Below, one piece after another: positions 54,143 through 64,000 of a stretch of DNA of 64,000 nucleotides. Numbering within the stretch: position 1 is the first letter of the stretch; every line of letters starts with the position of its first letter. The stretch spans positions 203,737 to 267,736 of the forward strand of contig NZ_JBCEXH010000004.1 of the NCBI RefSeq assembly GCF_038751955.1. Direction: 5' to 3'. The position numbers and the translations under genes were made by a program. The notes beneath the pieces were generated by a model that searched no databases, was not told the origin of the DNA, and saw only the letters and a list, made by a program, of their open reading frames with translations. The DNA is from Methanocalculus natronophilus. GTDB lineage: Archaea > Halobacteriota > Methanomicrobia > Methanomicrobiales > Methanocorpusculaceae.

Positions 54143-54952
54143 TTATGGGACAAGGAAGATGGATGCCTTTGTCCCGGTCACAATCCTCTCGGCCGTCTCA
54201 CCCATCGGTGCGGCAAGAAACCCTCTCCGCTTTCTTCCAAGCACGATAACATCAGCCTTGATCTGCTCAGAGACATGCAGTACTTCGCCTGCCGGATCCC
54301 CAAGCCGCTGCTCTGAGGAGACGCGGCCAAAATATGGAGCAAGCTCCTCGGAGGCTCCCAATAAGAGCTCATCGATCTTTTTCTTCTGTCTCTCCTCACT
54401 ATGCGGATCCGCTCGTCTGTCCCGCACATGGAGAATATGGCACCACGCACCCTGGAAATCCATCAGATAGGGGATGGGGCGGTTTGAGATCTCATCCAGA
54501 TCTGTTGCATACAGGATGATCAGGTATTCCCGGCTGATACGTCCCTCACCTTCACCTGGAAGACGCGGGCGGATCTTATGGACAAATACCGGAATATCAG
54601 AGAGCCTGAGGAGGTCCCTTGAGACACTTCCAAGCAGCATTGTCCGTATCTGCCAGTGCCGCTTTGCCTTCAGGTAAATCTCGTCTGCTCCTTCCTGAAG
54701 TGCCGCCTCAGCAATCGCAGAGGCAATATGGTCGCTTCCTGTTCGTATTTCAACAGTGAGATCAAGCTCTTCAAGGACATCCTTGTGAGCTTCCATCCAG
54801 GAGATGTCTGATCCCCTGAAGAGCGATCCCGCCTCGCTGACGTGGAAGAGGCAGATCGATCGGGATCCAAAACTTTTGAGGATATTTCCAATCTTCTTCA
54901 GCTCCTCGGGCTTCTCTCCGTATGCTACAGGAATCAAGGTCTTCTCAAACAT
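54143..54952 (-). CDS. Tandem universal stress protein
   Basis: 269 residues in two Usp halves (about 1-130 and 142-269). The first starts EKTLIPVAYGEKPEE and ends with LLGSVSRDLLRLSDIPVFV; the second ends VIVLGRKRRGFLAAPMGETA, a near match to the ATP-binding G-X2-G-X9-G(S/T) loop. Such proteins gate transporters or bind ATP under stress. It is the first gene of an operon with the BCCT transporter. Confidence 0.88.
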   Translation of the reverse strand: MFEKTLIPVAYGEKPEELKKIGNILKSFGSRSICLFHVSEAGSLFRGSDISWMEAHKDVLEELDLTVEIRTGSDHIASAIAEAALQEGADEIYLKAKRHWQIRTMLLGSVSRDLLRLSDIPVFVHKIRPRLPGEGEGRISREYLIILYATDLDEISNRPIPYLMDFQGAWCHILHVRDRRADPHSEERQKKKIDELLLGASEELAPYFGRVSSEQRLGDPAGEVLHVSEQIKADVIVLGRKRRGFLAAPMGETAERIVTGTKASIFLVP

Positions 54953-55033
54953 CTGTAATAACCCTCTACTCTCCTGATAATCTCCTTTTCTGTATAATCA
55001 GGATTCCAGTATCTTTAAAGTACCCGCATCTGA

Positions 55034-56443
55034 TCAATGCGTCTCTTCTTCCCGTGGCTGGCTCGAACGTGCAATCGAACAGAAGTACATGGTATCGGCA
55101 AACCTGACAAAACTCCGTGACACCTCTACACGGATAACGCTCCCGTTTCGCATCCGGTGAACTGCACTCGCCCGCTCCCGTTTACCTGGATATGCTCCTT
55201 CCCACATCTTCTTCCAGACGCCGGGTGTGATCTCCGGATTGATATCAAAAACCCGCATGCTCAGCAGCTCATCTGTTGAATAGCCAAGCAGGTCCGCTGC
55301 GGCCTGATTTCCTCTCATAATGAATCCCTCTTCATTGATAAGCAGGATAGAGTCTGAGGCATGATCAAAGGCAAACTGGATGAACAGCAGTTCTTTTTCC
55401 AGTTCTTCCTTGTCACGGATGGTTGCCATCAGCATTCTGTTTGCCTCCTGCATGGAGCGTGTACGTTCGAGAATGATATCCTCAAGATTCTTATGGTACT
55501 GGTTCAGCTGTTCCCTGCAGTGGGCAAGCTCGGTACTATCCCATCCAACCGCATGATAGGCAAGCAGTTTCCCCTTCTCGTCAAGGACGCCACGAACCTC
55601 CCATTGTTCCCGTCCAAGCGTCCCGTGGGCGCCGATCATCGTCAGCTCAGCAGTTGTGATCTCTTCAGCAGCCATCTGTTCTTCAAAGAGCGTCTGTATC
55701 TCATCATGGGTGTGTGCGGGAAAAAGCGCATGAAACTTCATTCCCCGCAGCTGCTCCTCGCTCCTGCCCGCCCGCTTCGAGAATGCAGCATTACAGAATG
55801 TGATTGTTAAATCCGGATTTATATGAACAATGTACTCTTTCTGCCCAAAACTTAGCGCGTTATAGTGCTGCTTCATCATCAAAAGCTCACGTTTTGCCTT
55901 TCGCATTGCAGTCTCATCAAAGAACGAGAGGGCTGCCCCGTCCCTCCCAGAGTCAAAAACAACCGGTATACTGGTTATTCTGAGGATGAGATCCTGTTTG
56001 CGGATTCTTGACTGAATGGTAATTGATCCGGATTTTCCCTGAACTGCATCATGGCATAGCTCTTCAATGCGCGGATCCTTGAAGAGGGAGATGGGGATAT
56101 CCTGTATCTCGACACCATACACCACATCAAGCGAACATCCGAGGATTGAAAGAATTCCCTCGGTAATCATGACGGTATTGAGCCGGGAATCGCAGATAAT
56201 GACTGGTTCTGGCCAGTATGGAATCAGTGAGGAGACAGGAACACGCTGGATGAGAAAATAATTTTTCGCGGTGCCTATCTGCTTCCTGTCCACATCGCCT
56301 TTGAGTTTGAGGATGTCCAGGTGCTTTGCTGCGGTGTTGCGGTGTATGTGCAGTGCAGATGATATCTCTGACACGCTCATGCCACGTGGATATCGCTTTA
56401 ATAAATCCTTAATTTTTATAATCTCTTCTGTCTGGGTATTCAT
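55034..56443 (-). CDS. HTH/PAS one-component regulator, divergent from acs
   Basis: 469 residues. A winged helix lies at about 1-65 (YPRGMSVSEISSALHIHRNTA). Three PAS domains follow at about 75-190, 205-325 and 345-465, the last with DSILLINEEGFIMRGNQAAADLLGYS-type sequence. There is no kinase or ATPase domain, so it senses and binds DNA itself. The ATG at 56443 has GGGAG about eight nt upstream. It is transcribed away from the acetyl-CoA synthetase gene and could regulate it; that is inferred from position only. Confidence 0.82.
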   Translation of the reverse strand: MNTQTEEIIKIKDLLKRYPRGMSVSEISSALHIHRNTAAKHLDILKLKGDVDRKQIGTAKNYFLIQRVPVSSLIPYWPEPVIICDSRLNTVMITEGILSILGCSLDVVYGVEIQDIPISLFKDPRIEELCHDAVQGKSGSITIQSRIRKQDLILRITSIPVVFDSGRDGAALSFFDETAMRKAKRELLMMKQHYNALSFGQKEYIVHINPDLTITFCNAAFSKRAGRSEEQLRGMKFHALFPAHTHDEIQTLFEEQMAAEEITTAELTMIGAHGTLGREQWEVRGVLDEKGKLLAYHAVGWDSTELAHCREQLNQYHKNLEDIILERTRSMQEANRMLMATIRDKEELEKELLFIQFAFDHASDSILLINEEGFIMRGNQAAADLLGYSTDELLSMRVFDINPEITPGVWKKMWEGAYPGKRERASAVHRMRNGSVIRVEVSRSFVRFADTMYFCSIARSSQPREEETH

Positions 56444-56556
56444 TACCAGGTCTCCCGGGATTTGGTGGCTGACTCTTATGCAGTGCATATGTGTTCGACA
56501 AATATAAGGTTTATCTAGTATTGCTGGCAACTCTTGTGTGTAAAGCACTGCAAATG

Positions 56557-56586
56557 TGATCTGATACCCAAACGTGGATCAGATCA
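56557..56586 (+). promoter_or_regulatory. 9-bp inverted repeat upstream of acs
   Basis: TGATCTGAT-N12-ATCAGATCA is a perfect 9-bp inverted repeat. It lies after a TATA-like AAATATAAG (56498-56506) and 35 nt before the acs ATG, so it is a leader hairpin or a regulator operator. Confidence 0.45.
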
Positions 56587-56620
56587 ATTGAACCCATGTG
56601 GTCGCATGGGGGAGAAGACT

Positions 56621-58513
56621 ATGTCTGAATCATTCGATGTGAAACTCGAAGAGAAGACCTACAAGCCCGATCCCTCCTATCTGGAGAATTCGAACATGGG
56701 TGACTGGGATAGCGCATATGGCAGCTATCTTGAGGATCCCGATGGCTTCTGGGAACGTATTGCAAATGAACTCACCTGGTTCAAGCCATGGGACAGGGTA
56801 AAGGAGTGGCAACACCCCTATGCGAAATGGTTTGTCAACGGAAAACTGAACATCACCTATAACTGCCTCGACCGCCACGTCCAGAGCGAGCGCCGGAACA
56901 AAGTCGCTCTCATCTGGCGGGGCGAAGAAGAGGGGCAGGAGCGGATCCTGACCTACCGGCAGCTGCACCGCGAAGTGCAGAAATGTGCCAATGCCTTAAA
57001 GAGCCTCGGTGTCGGCAAGGGCGACACGGTCTGTATCTACATGCCGCTTGTGCCCGAGCAGATCGTTTCAATTCTTGCCTGTGCACGAATTGGTGCAGTC
57101 CACAGCATCGTCTTTGGAGGATTTGGTGCAGCAGCACTCAACACCCGTATCCGGGACGCATCCGCAAAAGTTGTTATCACAAGTGATGTCGGATATCGCA
57201 GAGGAAAACGGGTTCCCCTGAAGTCGATCGTCGGTGACGCCGTTGTCAATGCACCAAGTGTGGAGACAATTGTTGTCTTACGGCGTGAGAAGCCACAGGT
57301 TGAACTCGTCTCTGAGATGGAGGTCGACTACCACGAACTCATCGAAGCTGCAGACAAGCACTGTGAGCCCGAGGTGATGGATGCAGAAGATCCGCTCTAC
57401 ATCCTCTATACATCAGGAACAACCGGCCAGCCGAAAGGGATCGTCCACACCTGTGGAGGATACATGGTCGGAACCTATTACACCACGAAGTACGTCTTCG
57501 ACATGAAAGAGAACGACGTCCACTGGTGTACTGCCGACCCCGGCTGGGTCACCGGACACAGCTACATCATCTACGGCCCGCTTGCAGTCGGGGCAACCGT
57601 CATGATCACGGAAACTGTTCCTGACTATCCGGACCCAAGCAACTGGTGGAAGATCATTGAGGACTTTGGTGTCACCATCTTCTACACCGCACCGACTGCT
57701 ATCCGGATGTTCATGAAATTCGGCGAGGAATGGCCGAATAAGGCGAACCTTGATACCCTCAGGATCATCGGGTCTGTCGGAGAACCCCTGAACCCCGAGG
57801 CCTTCGAATGGTATCACCGTGTCATTGGCAAATCGGAGTGTCCGATCCTTGACACCTGGTGGCAGACAGAGACCGGTATGCATATGATCACAACCCTTGT
57901 GGGCGAACCGATGAAACCTGGCTTTGCCGGCAGACCGATCCCGGGTGTCCAGGTCGATGTCGTTGATAAGGAAGGAAACCCAACTCCGCCAAATGTCGGC
58001 GGCCTTCTCGTCATCAAGGAGCCCTGGCCATCGATGATGAGGACCGTCCATAAAAACGATGAACGGTACCGCCAGTACTGGGATACGATCCCACCCTACT
58101 ATACAGCGGGTGATCTCTCGGTGAAGGACAAGGATGGATACATCATGGTCCTCGGCCGGGCAGATGACATCATCATCGTTGCCGGGCACAACATCGGTAC
58201 CGCAGAGGTTGAAAGTGCCCTCGTCTCCCATGAAGCAGTTGCAGAAGCAGCAGTCATCGGCAAACCCGATGTCATGAAGGGACAGGCAATCAAGGCTTTT
58301 GTCATCCTGAGGCTTGGTTATGAACCAAGTGATAAGCTGAAGAACGAGCTTATCTACCATGTCAGGATGAGCATCGGCCCGATTGCGATGCCCTCAGAGA
58401 TCGACTTTGTTCCCTCTCTCCCAAAGACAAGGAGCGGAAAGATCATGCGCCGCGTTCTGAAAGCACAGGAGATGGGAGTCGATCCAGGCGATATATCGAC
58501 ACTGGAAGAATAA
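56621..58513 (+). CDS. acs: Acetyl-CoA synthetase (AMP-forming)
   Basis: 630 residues. The adenylation motif [19 protein letters not shown] is at about 265-283, the acetate-pocket WWQTETG at about 413-419, and [10 protein letters not shown] with the regulatory/catalytic Lys at about 604-613. It activates acetate to acetyl-CoA with ATP to AMP and pyrophosphate. In a hydrogenotrophic methanogen this feeds carbon assimilation. The start MSESFDVK follows GGGGGAG by seven nt; a longer start at 56606 is possible. The OFA transporter starts 43 nt later. Confidence 0.95.
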   Translation: MSESFDVKLEEKTYKPDPSYLENSNMGDWDSAYGSYLEDPDGFWERIANELTWFKPWDRVKEWQHPYAKWFVNGKLNITYNCLDRHVQSERRNKVALIWRGEEEGQERILTYRQLHREVQKCANALKSLGVGKGDTVCIYMPLVPEQIVSILACARIGAVHSIVFGGFGAAALNTRIRDASAKVVITSDVGYRRGKRVPLKSIVGDAVVNAPSVETIVVLRREKPQVELVSEMEVDYHELIEAADKHCEPEVMDAEDPLYILYTSGTTGQPKGIVHTCGGYMVGTYYTTKYVFDMKENDVHWCTADPGWVTGHSYIIYGPLAVGATVMITETVPDYPDPSNWWKIIEDFGVTIFYTAPTAIRMFMKFGEEWPNKANLDTLRIIGSVGEPLNPEAFEWYHRVIGKSECPILDTWWQTETGMHMITTLVGEPMKPGFAGRPIPGVQVDVVDKEGNPTPPNVGGLLVIKEPWPSMMRTVHKNDERYRQYWDTIPPYYTAGDLSVKDKDGYIMVLGRADDIIIVAGHNIGTAEVESALVSHEAVAEAAVIGKPDVMKGQAIKAFVILRLGYEPSDKLKNELIYHVRMSIGPIAMPSEIDFVPSLPKTRSGKIMRRVLKAQEMGVDPGDISTLEE

Positions 58514-58556
58514 ATCCCACCTATCCCCTTATTTATTGACACACCCGGGTTGAATC

Positions 58557-59822
58557 ATGCAGGAAACACACATATTCGGACTTCCGGCAGAGCGAGGACG
58601 ATGGATCTTTGTACTTATAGGTCTGATCATCAATATCTGTCTTGGAAGCATCTATGCCTGGAGCGTCTTTGTTGCGCCCCTCACCGAACATTTGGCACAG
58701 GAACTTCAAATGACGGTGACAACAGGCGAAGTCCTGATGCCGTTCTCCATATTCCTGGCAGCATTTGCAATTGCAATGCCGCTTGCGGGGAGATATATCG
58801 ATACCTGGGGACCCAGGAAGACGACGATTGTTGGTGGTCTTCTGACGGGACTTGGGTGGCTGCTCGCCTCGACGGTGACATCCATCCAGCTGCCGATAAC
58901 TCCGGTTGAGATGCTCTACATCGTATATGGTGTCATCGGCGGTGCTGGTGTCGGTATTGCCTATGGAGTGCCGGTTGCGCTGGCCACCCGCTGGTTCCCT
59001 GACAGGCGGGGCTTTGCAGTCGGCCTTGCCCTCCTTGGTTTTGGTTTCTCGGCATTTATATCAGCAAATATCGCAGGCTACCTGATCCCGGCAATCGGTG
59101 TGATGGACACATTCCGGGTCTTTGGAGCAGCATTTCTGATCATTATCCTGGTCTGCTCGATGCCGCTTCGCTTCCCAAAGGAGGGATGGAGACCATCCGG
59201 GTGGACACCCCCGCCATCGGCAGCAGAAACCTGTGAATGCGACCGATCCATGATGATCAGAACACCAACATTCTACGGTCTCTGGATCTGCTACTTCATC
59301 GGCTGTCTCGCAGGCTTAATGGCAATCTCGATTGCACAACCTGTCGGGGTCGAAGTTGTTGGGATCACGCCAGTCCTTGCAACCGCCCTCGTCGGGGTCT
59401 TTGCGATCTTCAATGGAGGCGGCCGCCCCGTCTTTGGCTGGCTGACTGATCTGCTCAATCCACCAAGGGCAGCAGTCATCTCCTTCGTCCTGATCGGGGC
59501 AGCATCACTCATGCTCTGGCAGGTACAGTCTGAGCTGACCTATATCGTGGCGTTCTGCCTGCTCTGGGGCTGTCTTGGAGGCTGGCTTGCCATTGCACCA
59601 ACGGCAACGGCACGGTACTTCGGGACCTGCGACTATCCGCGGTGTTATGGCCTGGTCTTCCTCGCCTATGGTGCAGGAGCAATTGCCGGTCCACAGCTTG
59701 CAGCGTTTATCAGGGACTCAACAGGAAGCTATATCGGTGTCTTCCCCTACATCGCTCTGCTTGCAGTTTTCGGAGCGATCATCGGCTTCTTCCTGCTCAG
59801 GCCCGTTCAGAACAGCAGTTGA
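58557..59822 (+). CDS. OFA-family MFS monocarboxylate transporter
   Basis: 421 residues, twelve spans. It begins FGLPAERGRWIFVLIGLIIN and has the OFA-type GSIYAWSVFVAPL (about 32-44) and GRYIDTWGPRKTTIVGGLL (about 79-97) motifs. The family includes oxalate/formate antiporters and lactate carriers. Its place right after acs on the same strand suggests that it carries acetate; formate, the common methanogenic substrate, is the alternative. Confidence 0.88.
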   Translation: MQETHIFGLPAERGRWIFVLIGLIINICLGSIYAWSVFVAPLTEHLAQELQMTVTTGEVLMPFSIFLAAFAIAMPLAGRYIDTWGPRKTTIVGGLLTGLGWLLASTVTSIQLPITPVEMLYIVYGVIGGAGVGIAYGVPVALATRWFPDRRGFAVGLALLGFGFSAFISANIAGYLIPAIGVMDTFRVFGAAFLIIILVCSMPLRFPKEGWRPSGWTPPPSAAETCECDRSMMIRTPTFYGLWICYFIGCLAGLMAISIAQPVGVEVVGITPVLATALVGVFAIFNGGGRPVFGWLTDLLNPPRAAVISFVLIGAASLMLWQVQSELTYIVAFCLLWGCLGGWLAIAPTATARYFGTCDYPRCYGLVFLAYGAGAIAGPQLAAFIRDSTGSYIGVFPYIALLAVFGAIIGFFLLRPVQNSS

Positions 59823-59986
59823 AATTCCATACCCGCCCCCTTTTTTGAGGCATTTCTGCAAGCCCGGATTTTGATTCAGGCTACAATTGCCGCACTCATC
59901 CGGCTCTGAGCTATTGAAAATTCAGAAGTTCCCTTGCTCTTCATACACCCAAGGTTCTAAGTCCACAAAAAGCAATATGTATAGCA

Positions 59987-61570
59987 ATGGAAGACCCGAA
60001 AAAATTCTCAGATTTTTCAATATCCCAGGACCTCCTCAAGGCCATTGCGGATATGGGCTTTGAAGAGGCAACACCAATCCAGACGATGGCACTTCCTTTG
60101 ATCCTTGAAGGCCGTGACATCACTGGACAGGCACAGACAGGAACAGGGAAGACTGCCGCGTTTGGCATCCCCACAATTGACAGCATCGATCCGATGGACA
60201 GGACCGTACAGGCGCTGGTTTTAGCGCCAACGCGGGAACTGGCAATCCAGATAGCAGAAGAGTTTGCACGGTTTGGCCAGTATAAAAAAGGCCTCTCCAT
60301 CGTCCCGGTCTACGGGGGCCAGCCTATTGAGCGCCAGTTCCGTGCACTCCGGGCAGGCGCCCAGATTGTCATCGGCACACCCGGCCGGATCATGGACCAC
60401 CTTGAACGGAAGACCCTCTCAATCTCGCACGTTCGCTTTGTCATCCTGGATGAGGCAGACCAGATGCTCGATATGGGATTCAGGGAGGATATTGCATATA
60501 TTCTCGGGATGACTCCAAAGAAGAGGCAGACCCTCCTCTTCTCGGCAACGATGCCACCGGAGATCCTTGATCTCTCAAAGAGATATCAGCAGGATCCGAA
60601 GTTCATCCGGGTTGTTCACGGTGAGATGACCGTTCCCCAGATTGAGCAGTGCTATCTTGAAGTCAAGGAACGCGAGAAGCTTGATGTCCTCTGTAAACTC
60701 ATCGACATCCATAATCCTGATCTCGCAATGGTCTTCTGCAATACCAAACGCGCTGTTGATGATGTGACCCAGCGTCTCCAGGCACGTGGTTACTTTGCCG
60801 ATGCCCTTCATGGGGATATGAAACAGGTCCAGCGGGATCGTGTCATGGGGAAGTTCCGGAAGCGTTCAATCGATATCCTGGTGGCAACCGATGTTGCAGC
60901 CCGCGGCCTTGATATCAGCGAAATAGATTTTGTCTTCAATTATGATGTCCCCCAGGATGTTGAATATTATATCCACCGGATAGGAAGGACGGCCCGTGCC
61001 GGCAGAGCCGGACGATCGATCTCCTTTGTCGCACCAAAAGAGATCTACAAGCTCCGCGAGATTCAGCGGTTTGCAAAGGTGAAGATCAACCGGCTTCCAA
61101 TCCCAACAACAAGTGATGTCGAGGAGTCCCAGGCAAGCTCGCTCATTGAGCGGGTCAAGGATGTCAATGCAACCGGCCTTGGTGAGCGGTATATCCCGCA
61201 TATCGAACAGGCACTTGAGGAAGGACTCACCTGTATTGAGATCGCAACCGCACTGATGAAGATCCATCTCTCCGGGCGTGCAGGCGACATCGGTGCCGAT
61301 GGCAGTGATGCAGGGCCAATAGAACCTGGTATGGCACGGATACGGATCTCTATTGGGAAGGACAAGGATATCAGGGCAAAGGATATTGTCGGTGCGATCG
61401 CTGGTGAAACCGGGCTTCCCGGAAAATCAATCGGTGCAATTGAGATCTTTGATCATCACTCGTATGTCGATATCCCCGCAGACAAAGCGCAAGAAGTGAT
61501 CAGTGTTATGAAAGATCGGACTATCCGCGGGTTTTCTGTTGAGATGACGAAGCTCGAGAGGAAGAAATAA
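59987..61570 (+). CDS. deaD: DEAD-box RNA helicase with DbpA-type RNA-binding tail
   Basis: 527 residues. All helicase motifs are visible: Q motif (FEEATPIQ), I AQTGTGKT (about 46-53), Ia PTRELA, II DEAD (about 157-160), III SAT (about 189-191) and VI HRIGRTARAGR (about 325-335). Residues about 450-525 form the DbpA RNA-binding domain (MARIRISIGKDKDIRAKDIV). Bacterial relatives with this tail act on 23S rRNA during 50S assembly. Its neighbour here is the rRNA operon. Confidence 0.95.
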   Translation: MEDPKKFSDFSISQDLLKAIADMGFEEATPIQTMALPLILEGRDITGQAQTGTGKTAAFGIPTIDSIDPMDRTVQALVLAPTRELAIQIAEEFARFGQYKKGLSIVPVYGGQPIERQFRALRAGAQIVIGTPGRIMDHLERKTLSISHVRFVILDEADQMLDMGFREDIAYILGMTPKKRQTLLFSATMPPEILDLSKRYQQDPKFIRVVHGEMTVPQIEQCYLEVKEREKLDVLCKLIDIHNPDLAMVFCNTKRAVDDVTQRLQARGYFADALHGDMKQVQRDRVMGKFRKRSIDILVATDVAARGLDISEIDFVFNYDVPQDVEYYIHRIGRTARAGRAGRSISFVAPKEIYKLREIQRFAKVKINRLPIPTTSDVEESQASSLIERVKDVNATGLGERYIPHIEQALEEGLTCIEIATALMKIHLSGRAGDIGADGSDAGPIEPGMARIRISIGKDKDIRAKDIVGAIAGETGLPGKSIGAIEIFDHHSYVDIPADKAQEVISVMKDRTIRGFSVEMTKLERKK

Positions 61571-61594
61571 CCTTCAACAATCCTTTTCAACGCA

Positions 61595-61603
61595 TTTTTT
61601 TTT
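61595..61603 (+). terminator. T9 terminator after deaD
   Basis: Nine T residues 24 nt beyond the helicase stop codon. Confidence 0.55.
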
Positions 61604-61627
61604 CACTTTCACCCTCCGCTCACTTTT

Positions 61628-61840
61628 CTTATATAGTCCAGAAACAGAGTATAGTATGCCGGGAGCATCCGGGAGAATACGTTTGTCGCAAACCCTGCTC
61701 TTCCTGCTGTTCCTTGTGCAACCCCCTCTCAGACACCAGGGTCACCACCCTGCTGAAAGCAGACAACGGATGTATACTATCTTTCCATACTGCAACCTAT
61801 CATACCCGATCAACCTTTTTCCCCCCTTTTTTTCGTGCTT
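61628..61840 (+). ncRNA. Candidate small RNA with its own promoter (unassigned)
   Basis: CTTATATAGTC (61628-61638) is a strong TATA box. About 25 nt on, a transcript would include a CAGGGT-CACC-ACCCTG hairpin (61736-61751) followed by CTGCTGAAAGCAG, and end in T5-C6-T7 (about 61816-61833). A 95-codon frame from 61656 shows no protein family and no codon pattern. It is not SRP RNA or RNase P RNA by motif. Confidence 0.3.
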
Positions 61841-61981
61841 TGGGCAATCAGGTTCTGTTGGAAGAGAAGAGACAATGAATCAGCTGTGCTTCGAAACAAT
61901 TTCCCGTTCTGATAGTTGCTGTGACGTTTGGTCGTTGTTATGAAGAGAAGACGGTATCAGTCTGGTGTGATGAGTGTGTTG

Positions 61982-62014
61982 TTTAGAATAAGACGGTTGT
62001 TTTTTAGAATAAGA
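61982..62014 (-). repeat. Two direct repeats beyond the 5S rRNA gene
   Basis: The minus strand carries TCTTATTCTAAA twice (62003-62014 and 61982-61993) immediately beyond the 5S 3' end. Pyrimidine-rich sequence here may serve as the rRNA operon terminator. Confidence 0.4.
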
Positions 62015-62018
62015 AGGG

Positions 62019-62147
62019 TGGTATTGGCAGCGTTGAACAGTTCCCGGGGACTCGCGTACCTCAGTACAGTGCTCGACGCAGGTGGGCTTAACTGCCGGGT
62101 TCGGAAAGAGTCCGGGTGTATCCCCACCGCTATGGCCGCCATTACCA
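62019..62147 (-). rRNA. rrf: 5S ribosomal RNA
   Basis: The minus strand contains GGCGGCCATAGCGGTGGGG, TTCCGAACCCGGCAGTTAAG and the closing GGTACGCGAGTCCCCGGGAA, diagnostic of 5S rRNA. Ends are set by the terminal helix TGGTAATGGC / GCCAATACCA (62138-62147 with 62019-62028). Only two nt separate its 5' end from tRNA-Cys. Confidence 0.93.
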
Positions 62148-62149
62148 CA

Positions 62150-62221
62150 AGCCAAGGCCCAGATTTGAACTGGGGTGTAGCTGATCTGCAGTCAGCCGCG
62201 TGGCCGCTCCGCCACCTTGGC
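62150..62221 (-). tRNA. tRNA-Cys (anticodon GCA)
   Basis: Acceptor GCCAAGG pairs with CCTTGGC, discriminator T at 62150 (U73, the cysteine identity base). Anticodon stem GCTGA/TCAGC encloses CTGCAGA (GCA). T arm is CCCAG-TTCAAAT-CTGGG. It lies between 23S and 5S in the same transcript. Confidence 0.95.
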
Positions 62222-62344
62222 GCTGTGTATGTTCTGTTAGGAGTATACATGTACTCGTTTTACAGAATTAAAGGTATGCATTCTGGATTTCGTCTGGGTT
62301 CAACAGAATCCTATTGGTAAACGATCCGTCATATGTTTTTCAAG

Positions 62345-64000
<1,656 letters not shown>

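Noticed and set aside
56534..56620. N-terminal extension of acs from an upstream start
   Set aside because: The extension covers the inverted repeat, has no conserved residues, and a strong ribosome site precedes the ATG at 56621.
61656..61943. 95-codon frame downstream of deaD
   Set aside because: Composition is not protein-like (Pro/Phe/Cys-rich, no domain); the region is better explained as non-coding.

Overview
The window (about 64 kb, moderate G+C) comes from a methanogenic euryarchaeon, most likely of the order Methanomicrobiales. The evidence is archaeal: 23S, 5S and tRNA genes of archaeal type, an intron-containing tRNA-Trp, aIF5A, a fused Fae-Hps enzyme, a protein resembling methanogenesis marker 11, a deoxyadenosine deaminase/MTA-type phosphorylase pair, TATA-type promoters and poly-T terminators. 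Acetyl-CoA synthetase and a betaine-type transporter would suit a hydrogenotrophic, acetate-assimilating, salt-tolerant methanogen such as Methanocalculus, but the genus cannot be fixed from sequence alone.

0-33 kb is mainly housekeeping. The order is uvrA-uvrC-uvrB (4-nt overlaps), a PAS sensor, an iron-sulfur flavoprotein, a Mut7-C RNase with a radical-SAM enzyme, pyrH, tRNA-Pro fused head-to-tail with nth, a phosphate permease with its DUF47 partner, aIF5A with an agmatinase-family gene, an IMPase/FBPase-family gene with NAD kinase, and an ACT protein with homoserine dehydrogenase and an HTH/TiaS-like protein. Next come a creatininase-family hydrolase (probable ArfB), an FKBP, Fae-Hps and tRNA-Trp with a 104-nt intron holding a box C/D guide RNA. 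These are followed by an acyl-CoA synthetase, an HprK-like P-loop protein, an ornithine cyclodeaminase/alanine dehydrogenase homologue, a tungsten aldehyde oxidoreductase with a MoaD-like carrier, a nucleoside-salvage pair, a SurA-like lipoprotein, a pirin remnant, a GNAT enzyme and a nicotinate phosphoribosyltransferase whose tail runs into an 18-bp minisatellite.

33.2-39.7 kb, directly after tRNA-Ala, is the accessory region. It holds an HTH-nucleotidyltransferase gene with a 12-bp VNTR and a 48-codon HEPN-like fragment, an AT-rich restriction enzyme/Dam-type methylase pair, an Mrr-type nuclease, a decayed type I restriction (HsdR) fragment and about 1 kb of repeat-rich apparently non-coding DNA.

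39.7-61.6 kb returns to chromosomal functions: a secreted sugar dehydrogenase broken by a frameshift, a LiaF-like membrane protein, a membrane-protein/winged-helix pair, a methyltransferase, a YdjM-like protein, a DHA2 exporter, a transposase-derived protein that seems to have lost catalytic residues, a 1,362-residue HEAT-repeat protein, a BCCT transporter with a universal stress protein, an HTH-PAS regulator divergent from acetyl-CoA synthetase and an OFA-family transporter, and a DEAD-box helicase. The window ends in an rRNA operon on the minus strand, ordered 23S (partial), tRNA-Cys, 5S.
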